This document shows positions 44,870 through 55,515 of a stretch of DNA of 64,000 bases, one piece after another. Where the stretch lies: the NCBI GenBank assembly GCA_022661535.1, contig JAKULF010000008.1, forward strand, positions 310,001 through 374,000, read 5' to 3'. Source of the DNA: Eutypa lata. Taxonomy: Eukaryota; Ascomycota; Sordariomycetes; Xylariales; Diatrypaceae. Numbering within the stretch: the stretch's first letter is position 1; each line of letters opens with the position of its first letter. A model generated the notes under the pieces. It was not told the origin of the DNA. It ran no database searches and was given only the letters and a program-made list of their open reading frames with translations. A program made the position numbers and the translations under genes.

Positions 44870-46614
44870 ATGTCTTCAACTACAGTTAGCAATACATCCT
44901 TGACAGCTCTTCCCAGATGGATTCAGCTCCGGATCTTGAAGTTCTTGTTGAACGACGGCTGCAGCTCGGCTCCGCTGGCCGCAGTATCACGCGAATGGCA
45001 GGCTGTCATTGAGCGCCACAACTTCGAGCGGATCGACCTAACACTATGGCGCATACCAGATCTTGGCCCTATGACGCGCCGTAACCGAGCTGGCTTTCTC
45101 TGGAGCTTGAGGATTATGATTGTTCCAAGTGCGGACATGAGAACGATGGGATACACCACCTACCCTACGGAACAGCGGACGAATGCATTATTATTACGGC
45201 AATACACGACCTATTCCTGACCCTCAGCGCATGGGAGCCTCAGGGCGGCTTAAAACTGGATATCAGTATTCACTCGCCTAGCGACTCGCAGCATTGGTTC
45301 AAGTATCTAACCTTCGGGCCCGATGCCCTTCCGGACAGCCAAGTAACGCCGAGCCAACGAGAAGATCCGGAGCACGCGTGGACTACCGGCAGACCATATT
45401 CAGCTCCGTCTGAGGCAGCTTTCTGCAAAGTTTTTGCAGAAGTCTTGGGCGAGCAGGGAGGACCATTCTTCAACGCAAAAGAGGAGAGCAAATGGTGGCG
45501 GACTTTGCCGGAAGTTCCGGCCATAACGAGTGTGCTCCTACGTCTGCAGAACCGCCGGCGATGGAGACCATTTACGCTTACACAGATGCTCTCCCGTCTT
45601 CCTAGACTCGAGGAATTCCACTACGAGCCTTGGAGGGCTTGGTCCATAGGTGACCAAAGAGAGACAGACCAAGCTTACTGTTCGCTTTTCGATTCGCTCG
45701 CGCCCAGAAAACTACGGAAACTTACACTATTCGAGAACTTTGATGAGCAGTATCCGTCATGTTTCGCGGATTGCAATGATATGCGAACGCCCACCCTTTA
45801 CGTCGGCCAAGTAGTTGCGAAGGCTAGTCTGGAGCTTGAGCATCTTTCTGCATCGTTTATTGTTGACGTCGGCCATTTTCTTTACGCTGTAAAGTCAGAA
45901 TGGAGCTGGCCTCACCTTACTTCCCTGACGCTTACTTCGCAACTGTTAAGTGCCCAAGAAGATCTAACCGAGATCAACGATATGTTACAAACGGCGGCAT
46001 CGATGGCTTTCAAGATGCCGAAGCTCAAGACGATGGAAATTTGGAATGGGCGAGTGGGGTCGGCAGCGCTTTTCAGATACCAATTGGAGGGCAGCAGTTG
46101 TGCAGTTATAACCTGGAGAGCCACCTGGAAATTTACTTTGCAGTCTCGTGTTACCGAAGCCTGGAAAGCCGTGGCACACGCCCATGATAGTGGCAGTTAC
46201 TTCGTAGTCCGGGAATACCAGGACGAGACGATCAGCATCAATTCTCACGCTGATGCGATTAACTATCTGGAACTGTCGAAGGTCCTTCGTCCTGTTTCGC
46301 TGCAGCAGATTCTGGCAGCACACCAGATGCGGCTCGAGGGAGTGGACCAGGGGCTTGGCCTCTCCAGACCCCAACCTAATGCTATGCACAAAAAACCCTC
46401 GTTCTCTGGGACGTACTGGGCAAAGACCTTAATGTACTATCATAGGGTCAAAGAGCAGTATTGTAGGAATCTCCAGTATGCCGAGTATATGGAGAACGAG
46501 GGCATCGCTTTGCTATGTGAAAGGGGCATTAACATAGACTGGACGGAGCTACGGGATCTCCGCAATCGTCGTAGTGAGCTGCCTAGGGGGGGGGCTTCCA
46601 ATCGCAGAGCTTAG
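44870..46614 (+). pseudogene. F-box/DUF6546-type gene broken by a frameshift
   Basis: From the ATG at 44870 the protein begins with an F-box-like text (LTALPRWIQLRILKFLL, LAAVSREWQAVIERHNFERI) and continues to MTRRNRA. There the frame breaks between 45088 and 45091. The other frame reads straight on as WLSLELEDYDCSKCGHENDG and stays open for 508 codons to a stop at 46612-46614 without any ATG for the first 160 residues. It matches the fungal F-box/DUF6546 pattern with SPSDSQHWFK, PAITSVLLRLQNRRRWRPFT and LPRLEEFHYEPWR. No GT-AG intron fits the junction and about five residues are missing, so a small out-of-frame deletion is the likely lesion. A sequencing error is the alternative. If intact it would be an SCF-type adaptor of unknown target. 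Confidence 0.82.
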
Positions 46615-47756
46615 ACCTCTTTTTGAGGCAGCTTTTAGTTAGCTAGCCGCCTGGCCGCTACATGGTATTGTACGCGGAACGTAACCCACTACATACATGT
46701 AGTTAGGTACCTACCCTAACAAGTCGTTGCCAAATAATTGATACATTTTCGCTTCAAGTAAATTTATATCAAGTGCTTTAATGGCTGTAGCGATGGTGGT
46801 GCAGAAGTAAGGCAATAGCCCGTCATATTGCTCTTTCTTAAGAATCATAGTTAGCTTGTCGGATATGTAATACAACAACCGTAAAAAAACCCCCATCCAA
46901 CGTTTCTTTGAATCAGCTTACATATAAATAATACAACTTTGTTATAAAAAAACTGATAAAAAAACTTCATTTTGTAGTCTTGCGGGATCCAAATAATGAA
47001 TTTTTTATGTTATTAATTATGGAATAATGGCGAATAATTATTGAATAAGCGGTAATTATTCGAATTTACGTACTTTAGGTACTCTACATTAGCGCTAACA
47101 GCGGAAGTGCAGCTCCCCAACGGAAAGAGGCCTGATGCAACTATGAGGTAACTAACTAGATAATATGCATTTGACGACGAATCGGTGTATATTTGCTTTG
47201 AACGTTTCGCTGCCGGAGCTCATATATAATCTGTCAATTACCAATCTACTACCTAACTAGGTACTAAGATAGTGATGGCGCAACGGCTCACGACGCACGC
47301 TTGTCTGCCTCGTGCTAAGATGCTGCCAACTAACTAGAGGTACTTAACTAGAGGCTAGGTGCTCGGCGTTGGTGAGCGCTCCATTTTCGGTGCTAATGAG
47401 TCGATAGTCGTGCATCCATCTCAGCCGCACGCTCGGATGACTGTGGCCAAAAAAATGCTTAGCTTTTTAAAGAGCGGCATCGTGCAATTGACTAGTTAGT
47501 CACTCAATCCCTTCTCACTCTATATCACGCGCATGAAAGAAGAATAAAAGAAATACTAGCTAGCTGTGTTGTTGCCGTCCACGAACTAGGATAGGTGCTA
47601 TCCGTATTACCTCAAATCAATATCCACTGGCCGCAATACGGCTTAGCAAAGGGGTGTTACATAACGCTTCATCCTATCAGCTGAGCTCATACGTGTCTTT
47701 GACCTTTTGGCATTAGGTAGTAAGAGTTCCAGCACGTCGCAAAGGTTTACAAGGAC
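46615..47756. other. AT-rich spacer with a dispersed repeat
   Basis: Holds the 3' flank of the F-box/DUF6546-type pseudogene, copy 2 of the dispersed AT-rich repeat, and the promoter of the cysteine-repeat gene. No gene seen. Confidence 0.45.
46995..47085. repeat. Dispersed AT-rich repeat, copy 2
   Basis: Aligns with 25505-25600 over about 80 bases with few differences, for example TATTGAATAAGCGGT followed by ATTATTCGA. A weaker relative lies at about 58560-58650. Confidence 0.6.
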
Positions 47757-50600
47757 ATGTCATACTATTACGGGCCACAAAAACAACAGCAGCAGCAGCC
47801 GGCCCCGCCTCCGCTGCCGCCCCGGAGTCCAAGACCTCCCGGAGCTACCGACCCTCCTACTTATGGAGAATCTCACTGGACCTATCCTCCTCCGCCCCCT
47901 GGCCCACCACCCCGGGGTCCGGGGGTTCTAGGCGATGCACCTCCGCCTATCCCGCCAAGACCTCCCGGCTTTGAGATTCGGAATATGGCTAATAGCCGTC
48001 TCTCGCCGGGACATCAGGCGTTCCTACCTCCGCCACTCAGTCCGAACAGACAGGCCTACCCAAATACTCTCCCGCCGCCACCCCCTAGGTCTTTTCCAGG
48101 AAATATGTCAGGGCTAGACACTCGAAATCCAACTACATATTTGCCTTCTCTGGTGCAGTCGTCTCCAGGGACCACATCTTATGGGTACACAGTTATGCCA
48201 CCCTCCGATCCAGTGATTACAAGCACACCACCCATCATATCTAATGTTCCCCAACTTCCTCCTAGCCAACCTCTTCAGAGTCCAGGGGCATCTGTTCAAG
48301 GACAGTTTCAGGGATCATATAGGACAGATATCAGCACGCCCAATGCATCGCCATATGTGCAGTATACGCCGGCAGAAAACAACACGCCTATAGCTGAGGC
48401 ACAGCGGATACCCACTCCAGTATACACGCAGGCGTCTAGCTCACCACATTCGACTTCGCAGATATATTCACAAGCTGAAGACACTCCACCTCCTGTATAC
48501 ACACCTGTCCAAACACAAATGGGAGACCAACATGTGAACATGCCACCATACCCACCATATGTCCCTGGCTCAAATCAATCATCCAGCTCCGGTGCTCCTT
48601 TGTCCCCCGGACAGGCAGCAATCCCTTCTCTAGACAGAAGACCTTCTACTCATGTTGACGACATCGAGGGTACAATGCAGTCATTAAATATCAACCAGCC
48701 ACCATCAGTTCCGCCACCTCCTTCGCAACCGACTCGGCAGTATACAAGCTCAGGGCTAGGAACATCCGATCATACGCCTGATCCAGCACCTCACCCTTCA
48801 GTCCCACCGAGTGCACCACCCAAAGTACATATTGAACACAACCAAGAACCCTCTCAAGCGGTCCAAGCATGCATAGACTCAGCAGTGACATTCACGACAG
48901 ACTGGTACTGGCACCCACAGGCACCCGAATTCTGGATCTGCTCGAAGTGCTACATAGACCACATATGGCGGACACGCTTTCGCGACGCCTTCACGCACGG
49001 ACGACTAGCCGACGGAAAACCGCGCCTCTGCCGCTTCAGCAAACTCCGCATGCGGGACTGCCTATTCAAGGACGCAATCTCGTCCGGACAGCTGCATCCC
49101 GCACTACTAGACTGGATGCGCTTCCGGCCCACGATCCCCAACTGCCGCGGGACGGACGGCGTCAAGGCCGAGGCGGGCATCGAGTGGTACAAGGCACGGG
49201 GGACGGACATTCCACACTTCGTGTGCTGCGGCGCGTGCTACGAGGACGTCGTCCTCGCCAGCCCCGGCCTATCGGCGTGCTTCGAGAGGGCTCCACCGCA
49301 ACCCCAAGACCCCAAGGCCATCTGGTCGTGCGACATGGCGATCCCGTACGTGGCGAAGGAGTACGAAGGGCGAGGGAAGCTCAACGACGGCAGAGGCGAC
49401 TGGATCGGCTTCGCGACCGAGGCGAAAGCGCGCATGTCGCTGCAGCCCTGCCCCGGGATAAAGCCGGCGTCGACGTGGCGCCGGCCGTGGTTCGTGCCGA
49501 CGGTCCCCGGCCTCGAGGGCCGCGTTGTCGCCTGCGCGGCCTGCTATTGCGACCACGTGGCGCACACGGGCGAAGAGCCGCGCTGGCGGCAGGCGGCCGA
49601 GCTGTCGAAGGAGACGGGCCGCCGGGTCCGCTGCGACCTCGGCGTGTTCAACGTCCGCATCCTCATGGGGCGATGCCACGACACGCAGGACTTCGCGCCG
49701 TGGTGGCGCGGCGTGGCCGCGCTGCAGACCGAGCAGTTCTGCGACGAGAAGGGGATTCCACCCGATAGTGTGTCCTGGTACACCCTGAAGCGGACGAACC
49801 CCCCGGGTTTCCAGGTCTGTCATGCCTGCTACCTCTGCGTCGTGGAGCCGATGAACCTCGCTCCGTTCTTCGAGCGGAAACAGCTGGACCCCACAGGGAA
49901 GGAAAACGTGCTTTGCTGTTTCAACATCACCCATCCCCGCATTGGGAGGGGCTTCCTCCCCCGCCTCCTCGAGGCATATTTCACGCGCGATACTACGGCC
50001 CTCGGCGCCTACGCAACCGAGTACGCGTCGATCGCGCCGTGTCCGCGCGAGGACGACGCAGCGGGGAAGCGGTGGTTCGGGTGGCGCGACTGCACGATCT
50101 GCCCGGAGTGCTGGCACGAGTTCGGGCGGCACCACGCACCGCTCGCGGACAAGGTGGAACTGCGGGGCGACGTGGTCGAGGGGAAGACCATGTGCGAGAT
50201 GTACAGCCCGCGGATGCGAAATCTGTATCTGGAGTGCAATAGCAACGGTGATGGCGAGGTAGCGCCGCTGCTCCAGTACTCCGCGCACCGCCGCATGGTC
50301 TGGTGCCAGACGGTGCTGCCGATCCGGCAGATCCTCTTCCAGAGCAGGCTGGCGCTCAGTCAGCAGAAGATGCTCAATACCGTCAGCTCCCATTACTATA
50401 TGAAGGGCGGCTTGCAGGAGCTCTTCATGCCGTCGGCTTACTCGTACTCGCAGGCTGGCCTCGGTACCTTCGCCAATCACGACTACCTCCAAGGCGCGCA
50501 GTATGCTGCGCAGGCTTCGGGGATCGTGGCCAACGCAACGAGTGGGAGTAATACCTTCATGGTTGGGCAGCTTGAGCAGAAGTGGAGGGCTGTTGAGTAG
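47757..50600 (+). CDS. Proline-rich protein with five tandem C..W..CxxCY..C modules
   Basis: A 947-residue single-exon protein of no family I recognise. Residues 1-365 are disordered and rich in Pro, Gln and Ser (poly-Q at 10-14, several PPP and PPxY-like motifs). Residues about 370-820 contain five related cysteine modules. Each has a leading Cys, an aromatic WY/WF pair, a CxxC(Y/W) and a trailing Cys: CxxCY at 395-398 (ICSKCY), 491-494 (CGACY), 593-596 (ACAACY) and 688-691 (VCHACY), and CxxCW at 782-785 (ICPECW). The four-cysteine pattern suggests one zinc per module. The last 130 residues are a non-repeat tail. No signal peptide or membrane segment is evident. Codon use shifts to high GC across the modules compared with the N-terminal half. 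Function unknown; a scaffold for protein or nucleic-acid binding is inference. Confidence 0.85.
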   Translation: MSYYYGPQKQQQQQPAPPPLPPRSPRPPGATDPPTYGESHWTYPPPPPGPPPRGPGVLGDAPPPIPPRPPGFEIRNMANSRLSPGHQAFLPPPLSPNRQAYPNTLPPPPPRSFPGNMSGLDTRNPTTYLPSLVQSSPGTTSYGYTVMPPSDPVITSTPPIISNVPQLPPSQPLQSPGASVQGQFQGSYRTDISTPNASPYVQYTPAENNTPIAEAQRIPTPVYTQASSSPHSTSQIYSQAEDTPPPVYTPVQTQMGDQHVNMPPYPPYVPGSNQSSSSGAPLSPGQAAIPSLDRRPSTHVDDIEGTMQSLNINQPPSVPPPPSQPTRQYTSSGLGTSDHTPDPAPHPSVPPSAPPKVHIEHNQEPSQAVQACIDSAVTFTTDWYWHPQAPEFWICSKCYIDHIWRTRFRDAFTHGRLADGKPRLCRFSKLRMRDCLFKDAISSGQLHPALLDWMRFRPTIPNCRGTDGVKAEAGIEWYKARGTDIPHFVCCGACYEDVVLASPGLSACFERAPPQPQDPKAIWSCDMAIPYVAKEYEGRGKLNDGRGDWIGFATEAKARMSLQPCPGIKPASTWRRPWFVPTVPGLEGRVVACAACYCDHVAHTGEEPRWRQAAELSKETGRRVRCDLGVFNVRILMGRCHDTQDFAPWWRGVAALQTEQFCDEKGIPPDSVSWYTLKRTNPPGFQVCHACYLCVVEPMNLAPFFERKQLDPTGKENVLCCFNITHPRIGRGFLPRLLEAYFTRDTTALGAYATEYASIAPCPREDDAAGKRWFGWRDCTICPECWHEFGRHHAPLADKVELRGDVVEGKTMCEMYSPRMRNLYLECNSNGDGEVAPLLQYSAHRRMVWCQTVLPIRQILFQSRLALSQQKMLNTVSSHYYMKGGLQELFMPSAYSYSQAGLGTFANHDYLQGAQYAAQASGIVANATSGSNTFMVGQLEQKWRAVE

Positions 50601-51666
50601 GGGGGGTTTTATGAGTCGAGGTGGTTGGTTTGTTATAGGAGACATCCTCGATTAGGGGTATGATTCGAATATGTTGAGTTATAGGATAAGCTGTGGGATA
50701 TAATCCTACCATCATTGTAATCATTATCTAGAATAAGCGATGGCTTGTTGAATGACATGCCCGGTTTCTTTTACTCATAGTTATGTAACATAGATAAGCT
50801 CCAGTCTCTAATCAAGTGAGTTGACACGAAAGTCCAGAACCTACATACATTGTAGGTAACTATATCTGCAGGACATCAATTCACAGCAGTTCACGAGATC
50901 CCTAAGTGTCAGTGAAGTATTCCTGAGGGCATTGTTTGGGTATGATGTCTTATCGTAGGATCATCCTCTACCTGGCAGTCACATACCACATGTGCAAGCC
51001 AGCCAAATAAGATAGGTGCCTACCTAAGTTACACTTTCGTCTAGTTGGGCAGTTGGGGTATACATGTATGTATAAAAGAAGTTATTCTACGTGGCCGAGG
51101 CAAGACCGAACGTTTGAAGTAAATTTTATATATGGGTGATCGTTCCTTACCAGTTCGACGTGACTAAGTGACTGGTTTGAAGCCCATTACTACATACATA
51201 CAGTCTTCCTTTAAGTGTGTATGACTTGAAACTTCAAGACCAGAGTTTTACTGCAACGGATCAATTTCCAAGATTCCTCCTACAACTACCTACTCAGGAT
51301 CAGAATCTCGTGGTAAAACATTAGTAGGGAATCACCACCCAACCTACTTTTATCGTGTTTCTCCTGGGGTTGTTGATAACTTCTTTCATTTACCATTACC
51401 ACTACGTTTACTTGCACTGGGTTTCCCCTTTCAACTCTCCCGTCATTCACGCCACACCTTTCCCACAACAGTTGGCGTCTGGTATTCTTCTACCATTGGC
51501 ATCGTCACCAACTTTGTCGACTAATATTTGCATCCCAATGCAGCCCATCCCAAGCAGCCACGGCTCAATCATCAACTCACCAAGGTACGCCTATTCGTAT
51601 TTCTAGAACAGGTTTCCTAAACTAACCAAACATTATCTATCAGCAGTCAACCCCAAATTGCCAACG
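50601..51666. other. Spacer and leader of the F-box-like gene
   Basis: 3' flank of the cysteine-repeat gene, AT-rich spacer, then a pyrimidine-rich leader. A GTACGC...TATCAG pair (about 51585-51644) could be a 5'UTR intron; joining the upstream ATG at 51539 through it does not keep the frame. No further gene seen. Confidence 0.45.
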
Positions 51667-52608
51667 ATGACGACCGTGGTCACTTCCCCGCTCATCCCGG
51701 CATGGACTAACCTGCCCCTCGAGATTTGGACTATGATCATGTGTCTGATGTTGGGCCCTAGCCACATTGGCCCCATGTGGTTCAACTTCCGCACCGTCTG
51801 TCGAACCTTCAAGGACGCCATTGAGGTAGCCGTTCGAATCAAGGTCCTTCCCAATCTTAGACTGCGGTTGAATATTGCCTTGGACCTTGATACGATCCCT
51901 GACTTAGCATCTTACATAATGTTTGATGCTGCATTGTCACTGGACTTTACGGGTCTTTGCACTGACACTGCCCGAGCTACCTTCCGCCTAAGCGAAGAGA
52001 ACCTCAAGGAGGTCTCGTACTTTTTTGTGATGGGCGTGGAATATAAACATCCTAACAGGATAGGTATAGGTAGCTCTGTGGACGAGGAGAACGCCTTCAT
52101 CTTCAACGAATGCGTGTTGCATCAGGCGAGAAGAAACCTGGAACATCTAGCATCGATATATTCAATCCCCGGCCCTCTTCAAGTACGCCCTCCTATCATC
52201 CTAACAACCTGTGCAACTCGACTTCTTATCCTTAAAGGCATGGAGGTGAATACTGAGCGTCTCGAGATCTCGCTGTACTGGAAATCGATGATCAGCGCAT
52301 TGGTCAAAGAGGAGGGGCTCATCGCAGAAACTCTCAAAGCGGAAGCGTTAAATGATGTCGAAAGGGAATCTTGGATGAATGGAACTCTGTCACGGAAGGG
52401 AAAAGCACTAAAGCTAGTGCTTTCATCCTCTTTCTGCCGACAAGAACGATTCGAGAGAAGTTTCCAAAGAGCGATCCACCGACGCAATGATTATCGCCCT
52501 CCTAATTTAATCGGTGACTCTAGCGCGGTACCATTTTGGGGTGTTATCTCGTACCCAAAATGGGGGATTTTTGCTTTCGACCAAGAGCACTTGTGGTACC
52601 ACGACTAG
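51667..52608 (+). CDS. F-box-like protein of unknown specificity
   Basis: A 313-residue single-exon protein. Near the N terminus the text PAWTNLPLEIWTMIMCLML followed by FRTVCRTFKDAIE is an F-box-like two-helix motif (LPxEIW...V...F). The rest has no repeats or domains I recognise. Similar fungal proteins are numerous and unstudied. I start at the ATG at 51667; the same frame is open three codons further upstream but only to a TTG. The C terminus (FDQEHLWYHD) ends cleanly at a TAG. A role as SCF adaptor is inferred from the F-box alone. Confidence 0.72.
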   Translation: MTTVVTSPLIPAWTNLPLEIWTMIMCLMLGPSHIGPMWFNFRTVCRTFKDAIEVAVRIKVLPNLRLRLNIALDLDTIPDLASYIMFDAALSLDFTGLCTDTARATFRLSEENLKEVSYFFVMGVEYKHPNRIGIGSSVDEENAFIFNECVLHQARRNLEHLASIYSIPGPLQVRPPIILTTCATRLLILKGMEVNTERLEISLYWKSMISALVKEEGLIAETLKAEALNDVERESWMNGTLSRKGKALKLVLSSSFCRQERFERSFQRAIHRRNDYRPPNLIGDSSAVPFWGVISYPKWGIFAFDQEHLWYHD

Positions 52609-54435
52609 AAGTCATGGATTACTTCGCCTCAAGGTCTAATGTAGTGAGACATACAAGATCACTATGTGTGTGTGTTTGGGAGGCTTAACGGAAATTTATA
52701 GAGAGGAAGAATCTCCGGTGCAACTCAAGTAACTTTACTACGGCCCTGACGACGGGGATTGGACGTTTCCTAGGGTTAGCCTTTATAGGATACATTAAGA
52801 CAGAATAGTTCCTATATACACATTCAAGAAGATTTCACAGTTAATTTCCTATGCAGCTACCATGTCGTTCTTATTGTTGGTGTCATGAGACATTACTCTT
52901 GACTATTCGCTACGATATTCAGTCATATGTCACGTCACGTTTGCTCCCTATTCAATATGAAATATCATGGATTATTTGTCGAAATAACGCTTTAAGAGAA
53001 TGAGGCAAATCCTCCCTATATAATCATCAGAATCATATGCCACATACTTTGAGACCTTGAAAAATTCAGCTAGATCACTAACAATGTTGAAACCCTACCT
53101 AAGCAGGTCTGATATATTCTCGAAGACTTTTTGGACTCGCCCACAACCTTAGAAGTGGTTTAATTCCCTCACAATGTCAATTGTGAACAAAACAGGAAAA
53201 GAGCAACTACGTAACTATCACGAAGCCCATGATATATTCATTGCCCGTTAAAGGTTACTCGTCGTTGTTAGAGGCTTGTATAGCGTGCTAATTAATAGCG
53301 GAAGTGGCTTTTCGTCTCAGCGCTAAATTAGACAAGTCACAACAGTCTTCGGGCCGTATGCGTTATACAATGCTAAACTTACCGTTTACTTCCCGTCTGG
53401 GGCTCTAGCCAACATAGCTTCTTGGCGACGCGATGAATATGTATGTAAATTTGAACCTGCCTATGATGAACTATCTGGACATCATGTAAGTCAAGCTTGC
53501 ATAGTCACCGCACGAAATGGGCTCCGAGAAATGGCAATCAACGAAGTGAGATACAATACTGGAATCTAACTGAATAGTGAAAATGAAACCAATTGGTAGA
53601 TATAAAGAAAAACTATACTGTGGTGCATATAAACATCGAACACAATAATAATCTAAGCGGTTTACACTCAACCCCTTGTTTTATTGTAGGAGGGGCCCCC
53701 ACTGCCTAGCAAAAGAGAACTTCGGCGAAATACTTTTGCCTTCTATAACTACTTATTAGCAATTCCGAAATATATAAATATATACACTTGATCGATAGTT
53801 TAATGCAATACTAATGCAATAAAAAAATCTAATTATTAAAAAAATCAAGTATAGCTTTTGGGCGAGGGCAACTATAAGCAGTGGCGAAGTCATCGACCCA
53901 TTGATTAAGAGTGCTCCTCCTACAATAAAACAAGGGTTCGAGTGTACTTAGTTCTCCCGCTAATGCATGTAAGCTCTGCCCAAATCGGCAATGCTCGCCC
54001 ATAAGCGGGATTACTTAACCGTCTACAAACACACAAGTATGTATGTAGGGATAGATGAAATTCGATGGCTGCCCAACGTAGCATTGCGATGTGACATCGG
54101 AAACGTAAGAGGGGCTCGGTCGTTACAAACCTTGAAAGCATGTATCCTCCATCTTCCTCTCCTCCTCTCCTCTTGCAGCTACCGAGGATTAGGTTACCTA
54201 CTTTAGTACGTACGGTCACAGCATCCAAAGTTGCACAACAGACCCCGCCTCACTGGATCCCGGCACCGAATCGGCAAACTGGCCAATAATTGCTGTTACT
54301 GTTACATTTACATACTTACAAGATTTGTGCTTGCGGGGGGCTGCACCCGGACGGGGCTAAGTGAATAAGCATATGTTGTTATGCGAAGCTCGCGCCCGTC
54401 CGTTAGCGATTCAGTGAGTGCGTTGATGAAGGAGC
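52609..54435. other. AT-rich spacer containing a MITE
   Basis: About 1.8 kb. The only structure recognised is the MITE at 53665-53944. The last 150 bases are the leader of the methyltransferase gene. Confidence 0.45.
53665..53944. mobile_element. MITE with ~30-bp terminal inverted repeats and TA target-site duplication
   Basis: The left end reads CACTCAACCCCTTGTTTTAT and on through TGTAGGAGG; the reverse complement of the right end reads CACTCGAACCCTTGTTTTAT and the same continuation. The inverted repeats differ at three or so positions over 30 bp. Both ends are flanked by TA, the target site of Tc1/mariner-class elements. The 280-bp element has an AT-rich core without a transposase, so it is a non-autonomous element depending on a transposase elsewhere. 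Confidence 0.88.
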
Positions 54436-55515
54436 ATGTGGAGCCGCAACTTCTTCAGCATCGGAAAGTTCGGGCGGGGAGGATCGGCGACCGGAGATGA
54501 TGACGCCACTCCGCACAAGACAACACCACTACCAGCTTCTCCTCTCCCCGAAGCAATCGCTAATGCGCAAGCGCGAGGCCAAGTCTACATCTTCGACCTG
54601 CCGGCCGACATCGACCCAGCTCGGAAGCTGCTCGAGAGGTACAGCGGCATCCGCGCCAAGAACGTGGACGAGCATATCCACACCATTGTAAGTGGGTTGT
54701 CTTGTCTGTGTATACATGAATTGCGCCACAGCCCAACATCCTGCAAACCTTATTTCTTATGTATTCATAGTTATAATGGGCCATTGGGATGGAGTACTAA
54801 TGTCAGCATATCGCAGCGCGACAAGCTGTGGGAGATCTACCCGCACGTCTGCGTCGGCCACTTCCGGTTCCTCTCGCTGCAGTTCACGTCGGATCCGCAC
54901 TACGGGGATGCGCTCCGGCGGCTGCAGAGGCCGGGGTCCGACGCCGCGTTCCTCGACGTCGGGTGCTGCGTGGGCCAGGTGCTGCGGCAGCTCGCGCTCG
55001 ACGGGGCCGACTCGCGCCGGCTGTACGGCGTCGACGTGGAGGAGGGGTTCGTGCAAGCTGGGTACGAGCTGTTCCGGGATCGGGATAAGCTGAAGGCGAC
55101 TTTCGTCGTCGGCGACCTCCTCCTGAAGAGCGACGAGGACTGTGGGAGTTTGAACGCGCTCGAGGGGAAGATGACCATCGTTCATGCCATGAGCTTCTTC
55201 CACCTCTTCGGGTGGGACGCCCAGGTCAGGGCCGCGGCGCGGATAGTGGGGTTTCTGAGGCCCGACGACCCCGACGTCGTGATTTTTGGTCGGCATGTGG
55301 GCACTAGTCAGCCTGGCGGTGGTGGAGGAGGCGCTCGGCCAGTGAGCACGTATCTGCATAATGCGGAGACGTGGCAGAAGTTGTGGAATGAAGTGGGGGA
55401 GCTGACGGGAACTCGGTGGAGGACTGAAGTTGAGTTTCTGGATAGGACGGATATCAATATGGGCGGATTGGAAGGCGCTGTTCGGCGCTTGCGATTTGCT
55501 GTGTTTAGAGCGTAG
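54436..55515 (+). CDS. AusD-like SAM-dependent methyltransferase
   Basis: Two exons, 54436-54687 and 54817-55515, give 316 residues. The 129-nt intron has a GTAAGT donor, a TACTAAT branch-like site and a CGCAG acceptor; it is a multiple of three and stop-free, so the unspliced frame would also be open. Splicing joins HIHTI to RDKLWEIYPH, which restores the family text. SAM-binding motif I is FLDVGCCVGQVLRQLA (about 129-144), followed by LYGVDVEEGF with the acidic ribose contact, FVVGDLL and MSFFHLFGW. The layout resembles methyltransferases of meroterpenoid clusters such as AusD, but no terpene cyclase, polyketide synthase or P450 is nearby, so this is an orphan. Substrate unknown; the resemblance is from memory. 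Confidence 0.88.
   Translation: MWSRNFFSIGKFGRGGSATGDDDATPHKTTPLPASPLPEAIANAQARGQVYIFDLPADIDPARKLLERYSGIRAKNVDEHIHTIVSGLSCLCIHELRHSPTSCKPYFLCIHSYNGPLGWSTNVSISQRDKLWEIYPHVCVGHFRFLSLQFTSDPHYGDALRRLQRPGSDAAFLDVGCCVGQVLRQLALDGADSRRLYGVDVEEGFVQAGYELFRDRDKLKATFVVGDLLLKSDEDCGSLNALEGKMTIVHAMSFFHLFGWDAQVRAAARIVGFLRPDDPDVVIFGRHVGTSQPGGGGGGARPVSTYLHNAETWQKLWNEVGELTGTRWRTEVEFLDRTDINMGGLEGAVRRLRFAVFRA

Noticed and set aside
45445..46614. Independent gene starting at 45445
   Set aside because: The codon there is TTG; the frame is open far upstream and is the frameshifted remainder of the F-box/DUF6546-type gene that begins at 44870.
49269..50645. 458-codon minus-strand ORF opposite the cysteine-repeat gene
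   Set aside because: Arises from high-GC third positions of the plus-strand gene; the text has no domain while the plus strand has regular CxxCY modules.
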